64,000 nt of DNA from Lentzea cavernae. Lineage in GTDB: Bacteria > Actinomycetota > Actinomycetes > Mycobacteriales > Pseudonocardiaceae. The notes under the pieces are model-generated. The model saw nothing but the letters and a program-made list of their open reading frames with translations. It made no database searches and was not told the DNA's origin. The DNA lies in assembly GCF_014653695.1 (NCBI RefSeq), contig NZ_BNAR01000010.1, positions 186,001 through 250,000 of the forward strand, given 5' to 3'. Both the position numbers and the translations under genes were made by a program. This document shows positions 7,298 through 15,050 of the stretch, one piece after another. Position 1 is the first letter of the stretch, and every line of letters starts with the position of its first letter.

Positions 7298-8065
7298 TCA
7301 TGCCGTTCCTCCTGCATAGGCGGTGATCGTCAGACGCCAGCGCACGGAACCCGATGCGGGCACGACCGCCACCGGGCGGGTGGTGTCGGCGCGGTCGAAG
7401 GTGCGGCCGAGCATGGGTTCCACGCCGACGCTGCGGTACGGCCGCGCCTCGGGCCAGCCGCACAGGTTGCGCCACAACGCGATCGACACGGGCTGCCCCT
7501 CGCACTCCACGCGCAGGTCGAGTTGCTGGTCTCCGTCGACCACGCGGATCTGGCCCCGTTCCAGCACCGCGCCGACCGCCGTGCCGTCGTCGGGTCCCAG
7601 CGCGTCGAGGTTCGCAGGCCAGTCGCGCAGCACCGGCTCCGGATCGGCGATCAGCACGGAAGTGCCCGCAGGAGCGTCCAAACGGGCACGCGGGCCGACG
7701 TCGAGCAGGGCGTGCGCCGCCCAGACGAACCGGTAACCGGGCTCGGCGACCAGTTCGTAGTCGGCGACGACCGCGCCGTCGTGAGAGCCCATCGCGCGGG
7801 TGAGCGTGAAGTCGGGGCAGTCCACACCGGTCCGGTGCCACCGTCTGCTCCATGCGTCACCGTGGTCCGGCAGGCCGCGCACCGTCGGAACGCACTCCTC
7901 CAGGCCGCCCGCGTCGACGAACGCGGAGCCCGGCGTCACGCCAGCGCGCGCGGGATCGGCTCGGTGCCACAGCCACTCGCGGTCGGCTGTGCGCAGCGAG
8001 GTCCAGCGGCCGCCGAGGTCGTGGTCGACCTCGGCGTGCAGCGGCACCACACTTGTGACCTGCAC
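7298..8065 (-). CDS. Aldose 1-epimerase-like (mutarotase superfamily) protein
   Basis: 255-aa protein that reads like the galactose-mutarotase superfamily: an early strand with GGRWTSLRTADREWLWH, a middle segment FVWAAHALLDVGP in place of the catalytic-His strand, and a terminal KxG-like region. The family interconverts alpha and beta anomers of free sugars. Assignment is by overall pattern; the second catalytic His/Glu are not certain. GTG at 8065 with GGATGA upstream. First gene of a two-gene operon with the SMP-30 lactonase, which would take the sugar's oxidised lactone. Confidence 0.6.
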   Translation of the reverse strand: MQVTSVVPLHAEVDHDLGGRWTSLRTADREWLWHRADPARAGVTPGSAFVDAGGLEECVPTVRGLPDHGDAWSRRWHRTGVDCPDFTLTRAMGSHDGAVVADYELVAEPGYRFVWAAHALLDVGPRARLDAPAGTSVLIADPEPVLRDWPANLDALGPDDGTAVGAVLERGQIRVVDGDQQLDLRVECEGQPVSIALWRNLCGWPEARPYRSVGVEPMLGRTFDRADTTRPVAVVPASGSVRWRLTITAYAGGTA

Positions 8066-8140
8066 GGCTCATCCCTGGCATGATCAATCAGCAGTTAATT
8101 ACTAATTTATCTTGCCACGGGTGACCGCCAGGGCCAACAG
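8066..8140 (-). promoter_or_regulatory. AT-rich promoter region of mutarotase/SMP-30 operon
   Basis: A 20-nt stretch around 8091-8112 (TTAATTACTAATTTATC) is strikingly AT-rich for this genome and includes the palindrome TTAATTA. It probably contains the -10 and a regulator site of the minus-strand operon. No exact boxes can be fixed. Confidence 0.4.
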
Positions 8141-9055
8141 TCAGCCCGTCGAGCAGGCCGTCTCGTTGAGGGTGAACGAGCCGGGCGCGGTGTTCCGGTC
8201 GCGGAACGACCCGAGGAACCCGATCGTCACCTCGCCGCGCGAGGAGATCGTCCTCGTCTGGTCGTTGCCGCTCATGGCGACGGTCGTCCCCCGCTGCGCC
8301 ACGGTCGCGTTCCACACCTCCCGCACGGCTTGGCCGTCGGCGTAGGACCACCGCAACGTCCAGCCGTTGATCGCGGCGGTGCCGGTGTTCCTGACCGTGA
8401 CCCTGCCCTGGAACCCGCCCTGCCACTGGTTGTCGACCCGGTAGGCGACCGAGCAGGGCGGCGGTGCGGCCACTGTCGTCACGACGGGAGGCGGCGGGGT
8501 CGTGGTCGTGGCCACGGACTTCGACGGCTCGGCGCGCTGCGAGGAGGACGGCGCCGTGGTCGTCGTCGTGGTCGTCGGGGCGACGTCCATGCCGTTGCAG
8601 GGCGCTCCCCACAGGCCCCGGTCCTCGCGCGCGGCACCGAGTTCGGCGTCGGCGAGCGACCCGGCCGCGGACTGGGCCCGCAGCACGCCCTCCCGCACGG
8701 CGAGCGCCGCGTAGTCGGTGTTGTCCTCCAGCCGGACGTTCACCTCTCCCGGCGTGACGGCGGTGACGCGAACGGTCTTGGCCAGCAACCGCTTCTCGGC
8801 GAACGTGCGCGCGGCCGGGGCCCAGCAGTCCGCGGGCGCCGCGAGCAACGAGACCTGGACGCGCTCACCGCTGTCGAGCTCGATCGTGCGGCCGTCGATC
8901 ACCGCGCGCACGACCGCCGACACGTCTCCGCGGGCGTCGTTGACCAACGTCGGCTGACGCACCTGCACGGGGGTGCTCGAGGGGCGTGATGGGCTCTCGG
9001 ACGTGCACGCGCACGTCAGCAGAACCACGAAAAAACACAAGGACTTCCGGAACAC
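8141..9055 (-). CDS. Lipoprotein with SNase-like domain and C-terminal CBM2
   Basis: 304-aa exported protein. The N-terminus is a signal peptide with a lipobox-like end (VVLLTCAC). Residues about 45-155 resemble the thermonuclease fold (VSAVVRAVIDGRTIELDSGERVQVSLLAAP ... YAALAVREGVLRA), but the catalytic Arg and the usual DTPE are not seen, so nuclease activity is doubtful. A Thr/Ser/Pro linker follows (about 160-195), then a family 2 carbohydrate-binding module (CSVAYRVDNQWQGGFQGRVTVRNTGTAAI; GWTLRWSY) typical of cellulose and chitin binding. GTG 9055 is preferred over the upstream ATG 9118 because GGGAG is 6 nt before it and the signal peptide then begins cleanly. The domain pairing is uncommon. 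Confidence 0.8.
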   Translation of the reverse strand: MFRKSLCFFVVLLTCACTSESPSRPSSTPVQVRQPTLVNDARGDVSAVVRAVIDGRTIELDSGERVQVSLLAAPADCWAPAARTFAEKRLLAKTVRVTAVTPGEVNVRLEDNTDYAALAVREGVLRAQSAAGSLADAELGAAREDRGLWGAPCNGMDVAPTTTTTTTAPSSSQRAEPSKSVATTTTPPPPVVTTVAAPPPCSVAYRVDNQWQGGFQGRVTVRNTGTAAINGWTLRWSYADGQAVREVWNATVAQRGTTVAMSGNDQTRTISSRGEVTIGFLGSFRDRNTAPGSFTLNETACSTG

Positions 9056-9190
9056 GAGGGACTCCCGCACACGATCATGCAACCAGCACGACCGTAGCAA
9101 TCGCCGAGCACCGCTCACATCCGCCGTTCGGCCTTGATCAACGACGGCGGGGACACCGGCGGCCTGCGGCCTTTTCCCCGATCACTCGGG

Positions 9191-9202
9191 CATAATGGCA
9201 AT
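9191..9202 (+). promoter_or_regulatory. Leaderless promoter of GntR gene
   Basis: CATAAT at 9191-9196 is a near-consensus -10 box exactly 6 nt before the GTG start, so the mRNA probably begins at the start codon. No good -35 is seen. Confidence 0.6.
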
Positions 9203-9967
9203 GTGCCCCGCCCCAAGCATGTTCCCGCGGACGATCTGGATTTTCCCGACGCGCTGGCCCCCGACCGCCCGAAGGGCGACCAGCTCAGGGAGATTCTGGA
9301 GAGCGTCGCGACCGGTGCGGGGCCGGGCAGGTCGATTCCTTCTGAACGTTTTCTGGCCGAGCATTATCAGATCTCCAGGAGCACCGTCCGGCTGGTGGTG
9401 AACCGGCTCGTGGCGGACGGTCTGCTGTACCGCCAGCACGGCAACGCCACCTTCACCGCGGAGCGTCCGCCCAGGCAGATCGACATGCTCACGTCGTTCA
9501 CCGAGGACATCCAGGCCCGCGGCTCGGTGCCGGGAACGAGGGTGCTGCTGGCCGTCGTGGAATCCGCGGGAGCCGAGATCGCCGGCCGCCTGAACATTCC
9601 TCCCGGCGCTCCGGTCTTTCGCCTGGAAAGACTCCGTTCGGTCGATGACGAGCCATTCGCGCTGGAACGGACGAACCTCTCGCTCGACCTTTTTCCCGGC
9701 GTCGACGCATTCGACTGGGCGGCGCACTCACTGCACAAGACGCTCGAAGAACGGTTCGGCGTGCGCGCGGAATGGAATGACACGGCCATCAGTGCCGTGT
9801 TGCCGCCACCGCAGGACGCCGCCTTGCTGGAGATCGAACAGAGCCAGCCGTGCCTCGTCCTCAAGGGCACGTTGCACGCGGCGGACGGCCGGGTGATCGA
9901 GGCGGGCCGGTCGCTCTACCGGGCCGACCGCTACACCGTGTTCACCACCGCGCGCCGCTCGCGGTGA
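9203..9967 (+). CDS. GntR/HutC-family regulator with UTRA domain
   Basis: 254-aa one-component regulator. Winged helix in the first third (GRSIPSERFLAEHYQISRSTVRLVVNRLVADGLLYRQHGNATF) and a UTRA ligand domain after it (LTSFTEDIQARGSVPGTRVL ... LERLRSVDDEPFALERTNL ... LYRADRYTVFTTA). Layout matches DasR, the GlcNAc-phosphate-responsive repressor of PTS genes in Streptomyces. It converges on, and overlaps by 37 nt, the last gene of the PTS operon. The perfect ACTGGT-N6-ACCAGT palindrome over that operon's promoter is the type of site DasR-like proteins bind, so it is the likely PTS repressor. Start chosen from the leaderless -10. Ligand not determined. Confidence 0.9.
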   Translation: MPRPKHVPADDLDFPDALAPDRPKGDQLREILESVATGAGPGRSIPSERFLAEHYQISRSTVRLVVNRLVADGLLYRQHGNATFTAERPPRQIDMLTSFTEDIQARGSVPGTRVLLAVVESAGAEIAGRLNIPPGAPVFRLERLRSVDDEPFALERTNLSLDLFPGVDAFDWAAHSLHKTLEERFGVRAEWNDTAISAVLPPPQDAALLEIEQSQPCLVLKGTLHAADGRVIEAGRSLYRADRYTVFTTARRSR

Positions 9968-11229
9968 GCGCACAGCAGTTCGGCGCAGCGCTCCACGAGC
10001 ACGTCCGCCGCACCCTGTTCCACCAGCGCGATGTAGGACTCGTAGAGCCCGTCGCGGTAGGCGTCCTGGTCGGGCAGGTAGCCCGCGTAGCCGTCGGTGT
10101 AGCCGATCACCCTCGTGTGCGCGAACGGGCTGGCGGCCCTGATGCGCAGGCCGATCGAGGAGAACAACTCGAAAGGCGTGTGCAGCCAGGCGATCTCGCC
10201 CAGTGACACGACGGTGACCGGCACCTCCGCGTCACCGTTCAGACCGGCGGCGGCGAGGGTGCTGAGCATCAGCGTTCCCTCGTAGCGGGTGCGCGCGATG
10301 CGGACGGCCGGGTCGCTTTCGTCGCAGGGCAACATCTTCCGCCACCCGTGCTCGGCCCTCTCGCGCAACCGCCGGCATTCGGCGAGCGACGGCAACGCGC
10401 GGTGGGGCAGGCGCAGCACCGTCCGCGTCAGCCGGATCGGCTCCTCGACCTCCACACCGGACGACAGCAACCGCGTGATCGAGTCGGCCAGCCTGCCGCC
10501 GAGTGCGGAGACCTCGGCGTGCCCGCGCCCGCGCCGGACGAACCGCGAACTCGCGTCCCCCGCCGCGCCCTGCAGGAACGCGACCACCGGGGCGAGTCCC
10601 GCCAGTTCCCTGCGGGTGGCGCCCGGCCAGTCCGCCGACCAGTCGAGGTTGTCCGCGCCGAGAACGGTCGGGTGGCTGGCGTAGTCGAAGAGCAGCGCCG
10701 CCGGGGTGCCGTCGAGGTGGTGCAACGTCAGCACGCCCACCGAATCGTCGTGCGGCCCGTCCTGCCGGTGGCGGTTGGCACCGACGCGCGCCGCCGCACC
10801 CTCGTGCCAGCGGGCGCACACCGGTGTCCGATGTGGACGGATCTGCCGCGCCGCCGCACCGACCCGCTCGGTCAGCCGCTGGACGAGTTCGGGCTCCCGT
10901 TCGGCGGGCATCCCGGGGTGGATCGACCCGGTCCACCCGTCCGGCGCGGAATGGGTGTGCGACGCGCACACCAGCACTCGCTCGACGGGGACTCCCGTCT
11001 CCCGCGCGACCACGGCGGCCAGCGCGCGGGTCAGCGAGACGTCGGTGGCCAGCGCGTCGAGCGTCACCCACACCACGCCCGGATCGTCCTCTGTGGACAG
11101 CCAGACCAGCGTGGCCTCGAGGTCGTCGTGCACACCGCTGGCAACGCCCTCCCTGGCCAGGTAGCCGCCCATCGGGTGGCCGGAGCCCGGCGTGATCACC
11201 GTGCGGCCGGCCGCGAGCAGGAGTGTCAT
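9931..11229 (-). CDS. Neutral/alkaline ceramidase-like hydrolase in PTS operon
   Basis: 432-aa protein resembling the N-terminal catalytic part of neutral/alkaline non-lysosomal ceramidases. Features: ITPG.GHPMGGY near the start, VCASHTHSAPDG (metal-binding His pair), DYASHPTVLG, and FLQGAAGDASSR near the middle; the family is a zinc amidohydrolase. No signal peptide, so it acts in the cytosol. The gene is last in a mannose-type PTS operon and its ATG overlaps the EIIA stop (ATGA). A plausible role is hydrolysing an amide or related bond of the imported phosphorylated sugar, rather than ceramide; this is inference from context. Confidence 0.8.
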   Translation of the reverse strand: MTLLLAAGRTVITPGSGHPMGGYLAREGVASGVHDDLEATLVWLSTEDDPGVVWVTLDALATDVSLTRALAAVVARETGVPVERVLVCASHTHSAPDGWTGSIHPGMPAEREPELVQRLTERVGAAARQIRPHRTPVCARWHEGAAARVGANRHRQDGPHDDSVGVLTLHHLDGTPAALLFDYASHPTVLGADNLDWSADWPGATRRELAGLAPVVAFLQGAAGDASSRFVRRGRGHAEVSALGGRLADSITRLLSSGVEVEEPIRLTRTVLRLPHRALPSLAECRRLRERAEHGWRKMLPCDESDPAVRIARTRYEGTLMLSTLAAAGLNGDAEVPVTVVSLGEIAWLHTPFELFSSIGLRIRAASPFAHTRVIGYTDGYAGYLPDQDAYRDGLYESYIALVEQGAADVLVERCAELLCAHRERRAVVNTV

Positions 11230-11612
11230 CGGGTGAGCACCGGTTCGGTCAGAACTCCGCCCTTTCCCGCGCTCTGGGCGAGAGCCGCCAACTCGTCCAG
11301 GTCCCCGTCGCGCACCAGCACCTCCAGCAGCATCGGCAGGTTCAGACCGGTCACGATCCGCAGACCACCCCGGCGCGCGGCGACCAGCTTCGCGGCGTTG
11401 GCGGGGGTCCCGCCGGGGAGATCGGCCAGCACGAGCACCTCCGGAGCGTCGCCCACCAGGTCCGAGAGCCGTTCACCGTACGAGTCGGGGCTTTCCGCCG
11501 GGCCCAGCTCACAAACCAGGAGCCGGGACTGCGGCCCGGTCACGAGCTCGGCCGCGTCGGCGACACCGGACGGCAGCGCGCCGTGCCCGGCCAGCAGGAC
11601 GGGGATCGTCAT
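11226..11612 (-). CDS. PTS system mannose-family EIIA component
   Basis: 128-aa EIIA domain of the mannose/fructose/sorbose PTS family. The phosphoryl acceptor is His10 in LLAGHGALPSG, and LADLPGGTPANAA is the family's second signature. It takes phosphate from HPr and passes it to EIIB. EI and HPr genes are not in the window. Stop overlaps the downstream hydrolase ATG and the EIIC-EIID gene ends 9 nt upstream, so it is firmly in the operon. Confidence 0.93.
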   Translation of the reverse strand: MTIPVLLAGHGALPSGVADAAELVTGPQSRLLVCELGPAESPDSYGERLSDLVGDAPEVLVLADLPGGTPANAAKLVAARRGGLRIVTGLNLPMLLEVLVRDGDLDELAALAQSAGKGGVLTEPVLTR

Positions 11613-11621
11613 CGGTCGTTC

Positions 11622-13226
11622 CTAACTCTTGGGCGCGGCGGGCGCGAACCAGCCGAGCCAGCCCAGCGCCACGCCGACCACGACGACGATGCCGATGACC
11701 AGCACGGGCTTCAGCCTGGCCTTGGTCAGCAACAGGTACGCGGCGGCGGTGACGAGCACGGGGAGCAGGTGCGGCAGCAGTTCGTCGAGCCGCTCCTGGA
11801 TCGGCACGGTCTGCGTGACCTGCGCTCCGTCGACCGTCGTGGTCTGCCGGTAGGTCAGCGTCGTGACGACCTTGACGATCATCGGAATGAACCCGCCGAG
11901 CACGACGAACCCGAGCACGGTCGCCCCCTGCGAGAGCCGGTCCAGCGTGCCGGCGGCGAAGCGGGAGACCAGCCTCCTGCCCTCGCGGTAGGCGAGGCGG
12001 AACTGCCAGCGGCGCACCAGCGCGTACGGGACCAGCACCATGACCATCGCGAACGCGGGCCCGAGCCAGTTGCCCTGCAGCGCGAGCGAGGCGCCGATGG
12101 TGAAGATGATGCTGTTGTACAGCGCGAAGACGAGCGTGTCTCCGATGCCGGCCAGCGGCCCCATCAACGCGACCTTCGTGCTCTCCGCGGACTCCGGCGA
12201 CCGCGCCTCCTCCATCGCGATCGCCGACCCGAGGATCAACGGCCCGCCCACCAGCACCGAGGTGTTGAAGAACTGCATGTGCCGCTGCAACCCCCGCGCG
12301 TACTCGTGCGCGTCCGGGTAGAGCCTGCGCAGCACCGGTTCCATCGCGTACGCGAACCCGAGCCCCTGCATCCGCTCGTAGTTCCACGAGATCTGACTGG
12401 ACCAGAAGTACCGCCGGTAGGCCTTCTTCAGGTCCTGTTCCGTCAGTACGCGGTCCACACCGGACTCTTCTGCTTCGACGGGCACCGCCGCCGGCTCACT
12501 CCGTCCGACGACCAAGAACGCGATCGCAACGCCCAACAAAGCAATGCCCAGCACCGGCACGTCCATGTAGGCGAACGCCACGAACCCGATGAGCAACAGG
12601 TACCAGTACTTCGACAGCTGCATCATCGACAACAACAACGCGAACCCCACCGCGGGCAACAACGACCCGGCAAGCGTCATGCCGTTCACGAACCCGGCGG
12701 GAATCCCCCGCGTCAAGCTCTCCACCACACCACTGGAAGCCGTCAACGCCGCCAGGAACGTGGGAATCGCCCGAACACCGCACCACGGCACAAGGCCGAG
12801 CCAGTGAATCCTCGCCAGCCCCCGCGCGTCCCCCGACGCCGCGTAGTGGTCGGCCCGGTGCACCAGCCCAGTCGTGATCATCTTGCCGACCGGGTCCAAA
12901 GTGGACAGCAGAAGCGCGGCGGGCAACGCCACCGCGATACCGACAGCCACCTGCGCGCTCAACGGCCCGGCCGCACTCCCCGCGAGCGCCGTGCCGACGA
13001 TGGCCCCGGTCTGGTAGTCCGGGATCGTCGCGCCGCCGTACTGGTACACGCCCAGCGCCACCAGTTCCAGCGTCGCCCCGATCGCCATGCCGAGCAACGG
13101 GTCACCCGTGATGAGACCGGCCACCGACCCCGCCACCAGCGGCCGCCCCGCGAAGATCAGAAAGGGCCCCAGCACGTCGTAGGTGCAGACGACGGCCCAC
13201 AGCGTCAAAGCCAGCGCCACGAGCAT
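11622..13226 (-). CDS. PTS mannose-family EIIC-EIID fusion permease
   Basis: 534-aa membrane protein. Residues 1 to about 245 match EIIC (GRPLVAGSVAGLITGDPLLGMAIGATLELVALG, many membrane helices). A short charged linker (VEAEESGVDRVLTEQDLKKA) leads into EIID (YRRYFWSSQISWNYERMQGLGFAYAMEPVLRRLY ... ALMGPLAGIGDTLVFALYNSII), which ends with helices at the C-terminus. EIIC and EIID are normally separate proteins of about 260 and 280 aa; the sum fits a clean fusion without loss. It forms the sugar channel and works with the EIIB and EIIA encoded on either side. The transported sugar cannot be read. Confidence 0.93.
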   Translation of the reverse strand: MLVALALTLWAVVCTYDVLGPFLIFAGRPLVAGSVAGLITGDPLLGMAIGATLELVALGVYQYGGATIPDYQTGAIVGTALAGSAAGPLSAQVAVGIAVALPAALLLSTLDPVGKMITTGLVHRADHYAASGDARGLARIHWLGLVPWCGVRAIPTFLAALTASSGVVESLTRGIPAGFVNGMTLAGSLLPAVGFALLLSMMQLSKYWYLLLIGFVAFAYMDVPVLGIALLGVAIAFLVVGRSEPAAVPVEAEESGVDRVLTEQDLKKAYRRYFWSSQISWNYERMQGLGFAYAMEPVLRRLYPDAHEYARGLQRHMQFFNTSVLVGGPLILGSAIAMEEARSPESAESTKVALMGPLAGIGDTLVFALYNSIIFTIGASLALQGNWLGPAFAMVMVLVPYALVRRWQFRLAYREGRRLVSRFAAGTLDRLSQGATVLGFVVLGGFIPMIVKVVTTLTYRQTTTVDGAQVTQTVPIQERLDELLPHLLPVLVTAAAYLLLTKARLKPVLVIGIVVVVGVALGWLGWFAPAAPKS

Positions 13227-13232
13227 CTGCGC

Positions 13233-13709
13233 TTACAGCCCCTTCTTGGCGAGCAACGCCGTGAAGTCGGCGGCCTTGTCCCGCGGCATCATCTGCGCGA
13301 CAACAGGAATCCCCTCGGCGACGAGCCGCCGATAACCTTCCGCGTCCTGCGCCGTCACCGCGATCGACCGCGTCACCATCGTGTACTCCTCGCCGGGGCG
13401 GGGTGCGACGTTCCCGACGTTCACCACCCCAGGCCGCACCCCACCCTCGACGAGGCGAAACGCGTCGGCCGGATGCTTCGCGATCAGCATCACGTCCTCT
13501 CCCCAGACGCGTTCCACCACTTCGGCGACCGTGAGCACCTCGGTCGGCAGCCCCCTCGCTGCCTGCGGGAGCAACATCCTCTGCAGTTCGTCACCGGCGA
13601 CCTCGTCGTTGCACACGACCAGCTTCCGTACGCGCAACCCCCCGGTCCACGCGACGGTCACCTGGCCGTGGATCAACCGGTTGTCGACCCGCAGATGTGC
13701 TCCCGCCAT
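13233..13709 (-). CDS. PTS system mannose-family EIIB component
   Basis: 158-aa EIIB of the mannose/sorbose family; phospho-acceptor His14 in RVDNRLIHGQV, and the WGEDVMLIAKHPADAFRLVEGG region is typical. First gene of the operon. ATG 13709 is chosen over GTG 13715 because GGGGGAG lies 5 nt before it. Transfers phosphate from EIIA to the incoming sugar bound by the EIIC-EIID fusion. Confidence 0.92.
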   Translation of the reverse strand: MAGAHLRVDNRLIHGQVTVAWTGGLRVRKLVVCNDEVAGDELQRMLLPQAARGLPTEVLTVAEVVERVWGEDVMLIAKHPADAFRLVEGGVRPGVVNVGNVAPRPGEEYTMVTRSIAVTAQDAEGYRRLVAEGIPVVAQMMPRDKAADFTALLAKKGL

Positions 13710-13738
13710 GCCCACTCCCCCTGGTCAGCCGACGTGCC

Positions 13739-13772
13739 GCCAATACTGGTGCAAACCAGTATTGGCTGTCAA
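13739..13772 (-). promoter_or_regulatory. PTS operon promoter covered by GntR-type operator
   Basis: On the minus strand a consensus -35 TTGACA (13767-13772) is followed after 18 nt by CAGTAT. A perfect palindrome fills 13739-13766: arms CCAATACTGGT / ACCAGTATTGG plus one more pair, with a 4-nt spacer. Its ACTGGT/ACCAGT core matches the site type of DasR-like GntR/HutC repressors and covers the whole spacer and -10, so repression by blocking polymerase is expected. Confidence 0.8.
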
Positions 13773-13888
13773 CGGGTTGGGGATGGGGGCGGCGGGAAAG
13801 GGTCGAAAGGCTCTGCTGTGGATCAACTGGGCGGGCCTGGGCGGTGGATTGGGTGTGGGTGCGCGGGGTCGGTGTTGGGGTGCGCGGG
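13773..13888. other. Intergenic, nothing recognised
   Basis: GC-rich spacer upstream of the dispersed repeat. No gene or site is seen. Confidence 0.4.
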
Positions 13889-14317
13889 TCGGCTTGCGTT
13901 GGTCTGTCGCGGTTCCAGCGGGGTTGGTCGCGTCCCATGAGGTCGGTCGCCTTGCGAGGACGGGCGCGCGGGTCGTGACGAATCAAGGGCTGGCGATTGG
14001 GGCTTGACCTTGAGCCTCCGGCGGGGCGCTTGACGGCCGGAAAGGCCGGGCTGAAAAGCGCCCGGCCGTGCCCGATGAGGGGTAGCACCCCGCCCCTCAA
14101 GGTCAAGCCCCAATCGCAGGACCGGGGTACACCGCCACCCAGAGCTTTCAGTTCGGACGGCTCGCTGCGCATCGCCACGCCAGGTTTCGTCTGAGGTTGC
14201 CCTTGCGTCGCCGGGCGGCGGATGGCACCGCGCGGGTGCAGCTGCGATGGCTGGCGCCGGTTCCAGCGGGGTGGTCGCCTTGCGGTAGCTGGCGCCGGTT
14301 CCAGCGGAATCGGCTGT
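13889..14317. repeat. Dispersed structured repeat, copy 1
   Basis: About 429 bp, closely similar to 54643-55074 with small indels and substitutions. The core is a perfect 22-bp stem: left arm 13993-14014 (begins GCGATTGGGGCTTG), right arm 14096-14117, enclosing about 80 nt that hold further complementary blocks (GGCGGGG/CCCCGCC, GCGCT/AGCGC). GTTCCAGCGG recurs three times around it. Open frames crossing it differ between the copies because of indels, so it is not a conserved protein. It looks like a mobile or regulatory noncoding element, or a structured RNA. Confidence 0.8.
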
Positions 14318-14545
14318 GGCGACTGGTGAATTTCAGCGAAAGGCCCGTTGCGGTGGTGGCCATGCCAGCTCCGATGGAGAGGCCGCACGGCGATCACCAA
14401 CAGAGGGTCGAGCCACAACCCCTGATTCGCACTCCAACGAATGGCAACAAACCACCACCCACGACCAAACGGGGTGCCCAGATGATGGTCGAGCGAAGCG
14501 ACGACCCGATCCGGGGTCCGGGGGCGGAGCCCGCCGGCTGGGGGT
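14318..14545. other. Intergenic, nothing recognised
   Basis: GC-rich spacer between the repeat and the tRNA terminator; long frames here look like artefacts of base composition. Confidence 0.4.
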
Positions 14546-14564
14546 CTGGGGGCTCGGCCCCCAG
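14546..14564 (-). terminator. Terminator after tRNA
   Basis: CTGGGGGC-TCG-GCCCCCAG hairpin about 60 nt downstream of the tRNA on the minus strand. Confidence 0.55.
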
Positions 14565-14625
14565 AAAACACCACGAGCGAGGCAACGGTGAGCGCATTCC
14601 GCGAACATGGGACGCCCGATGATCG

Positions 14626-14699
14626 TGCCCCCGGTGCGACTCGAACGCACACTGGACGGATTTTGAGTCCGCTGCCTCTGCCGATTGGGCTACGGGGGC
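14626..14699 (-). tRNA. tRNA with anticodon CAA (Leu by codon), class I shape
   Basis: 74-nt cloverleaf: acceptor GCCCCCG/CGGGGGC with discriminator A, D-arm GCCCAATCGGCAGAGGC, anticodon stem GCGGA/TCCGT with loop CTCAAAA (anticodon CAA, reads UUG), short 5-nt variable loop, and T-arm GTGCG-TTCGAGT-CGCAC. The 3' CCA is not encoded. All bacterial tRNA-Leu isoacceptors I know are class II with a long variable arm; this one is class I, so although automatic callers would name it Leu, its charging identity is uncertain. Confidence 0.9.
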
Positions 14700-14751
14700 G
14701 TAGCTGGGTGAACTGTAGCGGATCACGCCACGGGGTTTCTTGTGGGGACCC

Positions 14752-15033
14752 CTACGACTTAACGAGTCGTCCGATCGCCGCGGAGGCCTCTGCCAGCTTC
14801 TCCTCGGCCACGGGGCCGCCTTCTGCGACGGCCTGTGCCACACAATGCTTCAGGTGCTCGTCGAGCAACCCCAGCGAGACGGCCTGCAGTGCCTTCGTGG
14901 CCGCGGAGATCTGGGTGAGGACGTCGATGCAGTATTCGTCGTTCTCGACCATGCGCTGGAGGCCGCGGATCTGTCCCTCGATGCGGCGCAGTCGCTTGAG
15001 GTATGCGTCCTTGTCCGCGGTGTACCCGTGCAT
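14752..15033 (-). CDS. csoR: CsoR-type copper-sensing repressor
   Basis: 93-aa all-helical repressor of the CsoR/RcnR family (DUF156). The Cu(I) ligands are Cys35 (DEYCIDVL), His60 and Cys64 (DEHLKHC), the X-H-C pattern of true CsoR; KRLRRIEGQIRGLQRMV is the conserved DNA-binding helix. It releases DNA when Cu(I) binds. No copper ATPase or chaperone is adjacent, so its targets are elsewhere, apart from its own promoter. Confidence 0.92.
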   Translation of the reverse strand: MHGYTADKDAYLKRLRRIEGQIRGLQRMVENDEYCIDVLTQISAATKALQAVSLGLLDEHLKHCVAQAVAEGGPVAEEKLAEASAAIGRLVKS

Positions 15034-15050
15034 CGGCTCCTGACCTTCCC

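Noticed and set aside
11223-13940. 905-aa plus-strand open frame across the PTS operon
   Set aside because: Antisense to well-recognised PTS genes; composition is Arg/Gln/His-rich as expected from antisense GC-rich DNA.
13591-14652. 353-aa minus-strand frame across the dispersed repeat
   Set aside because: Frames shift between the two repeat copies and the frame runs over the EIIB gene and tRNA; not a conserved protein.
14626-14699. tRNA-Gln
   Set aside because: Anticodon loop is CTCAAAA, giving CAA, not TTG or CTG.
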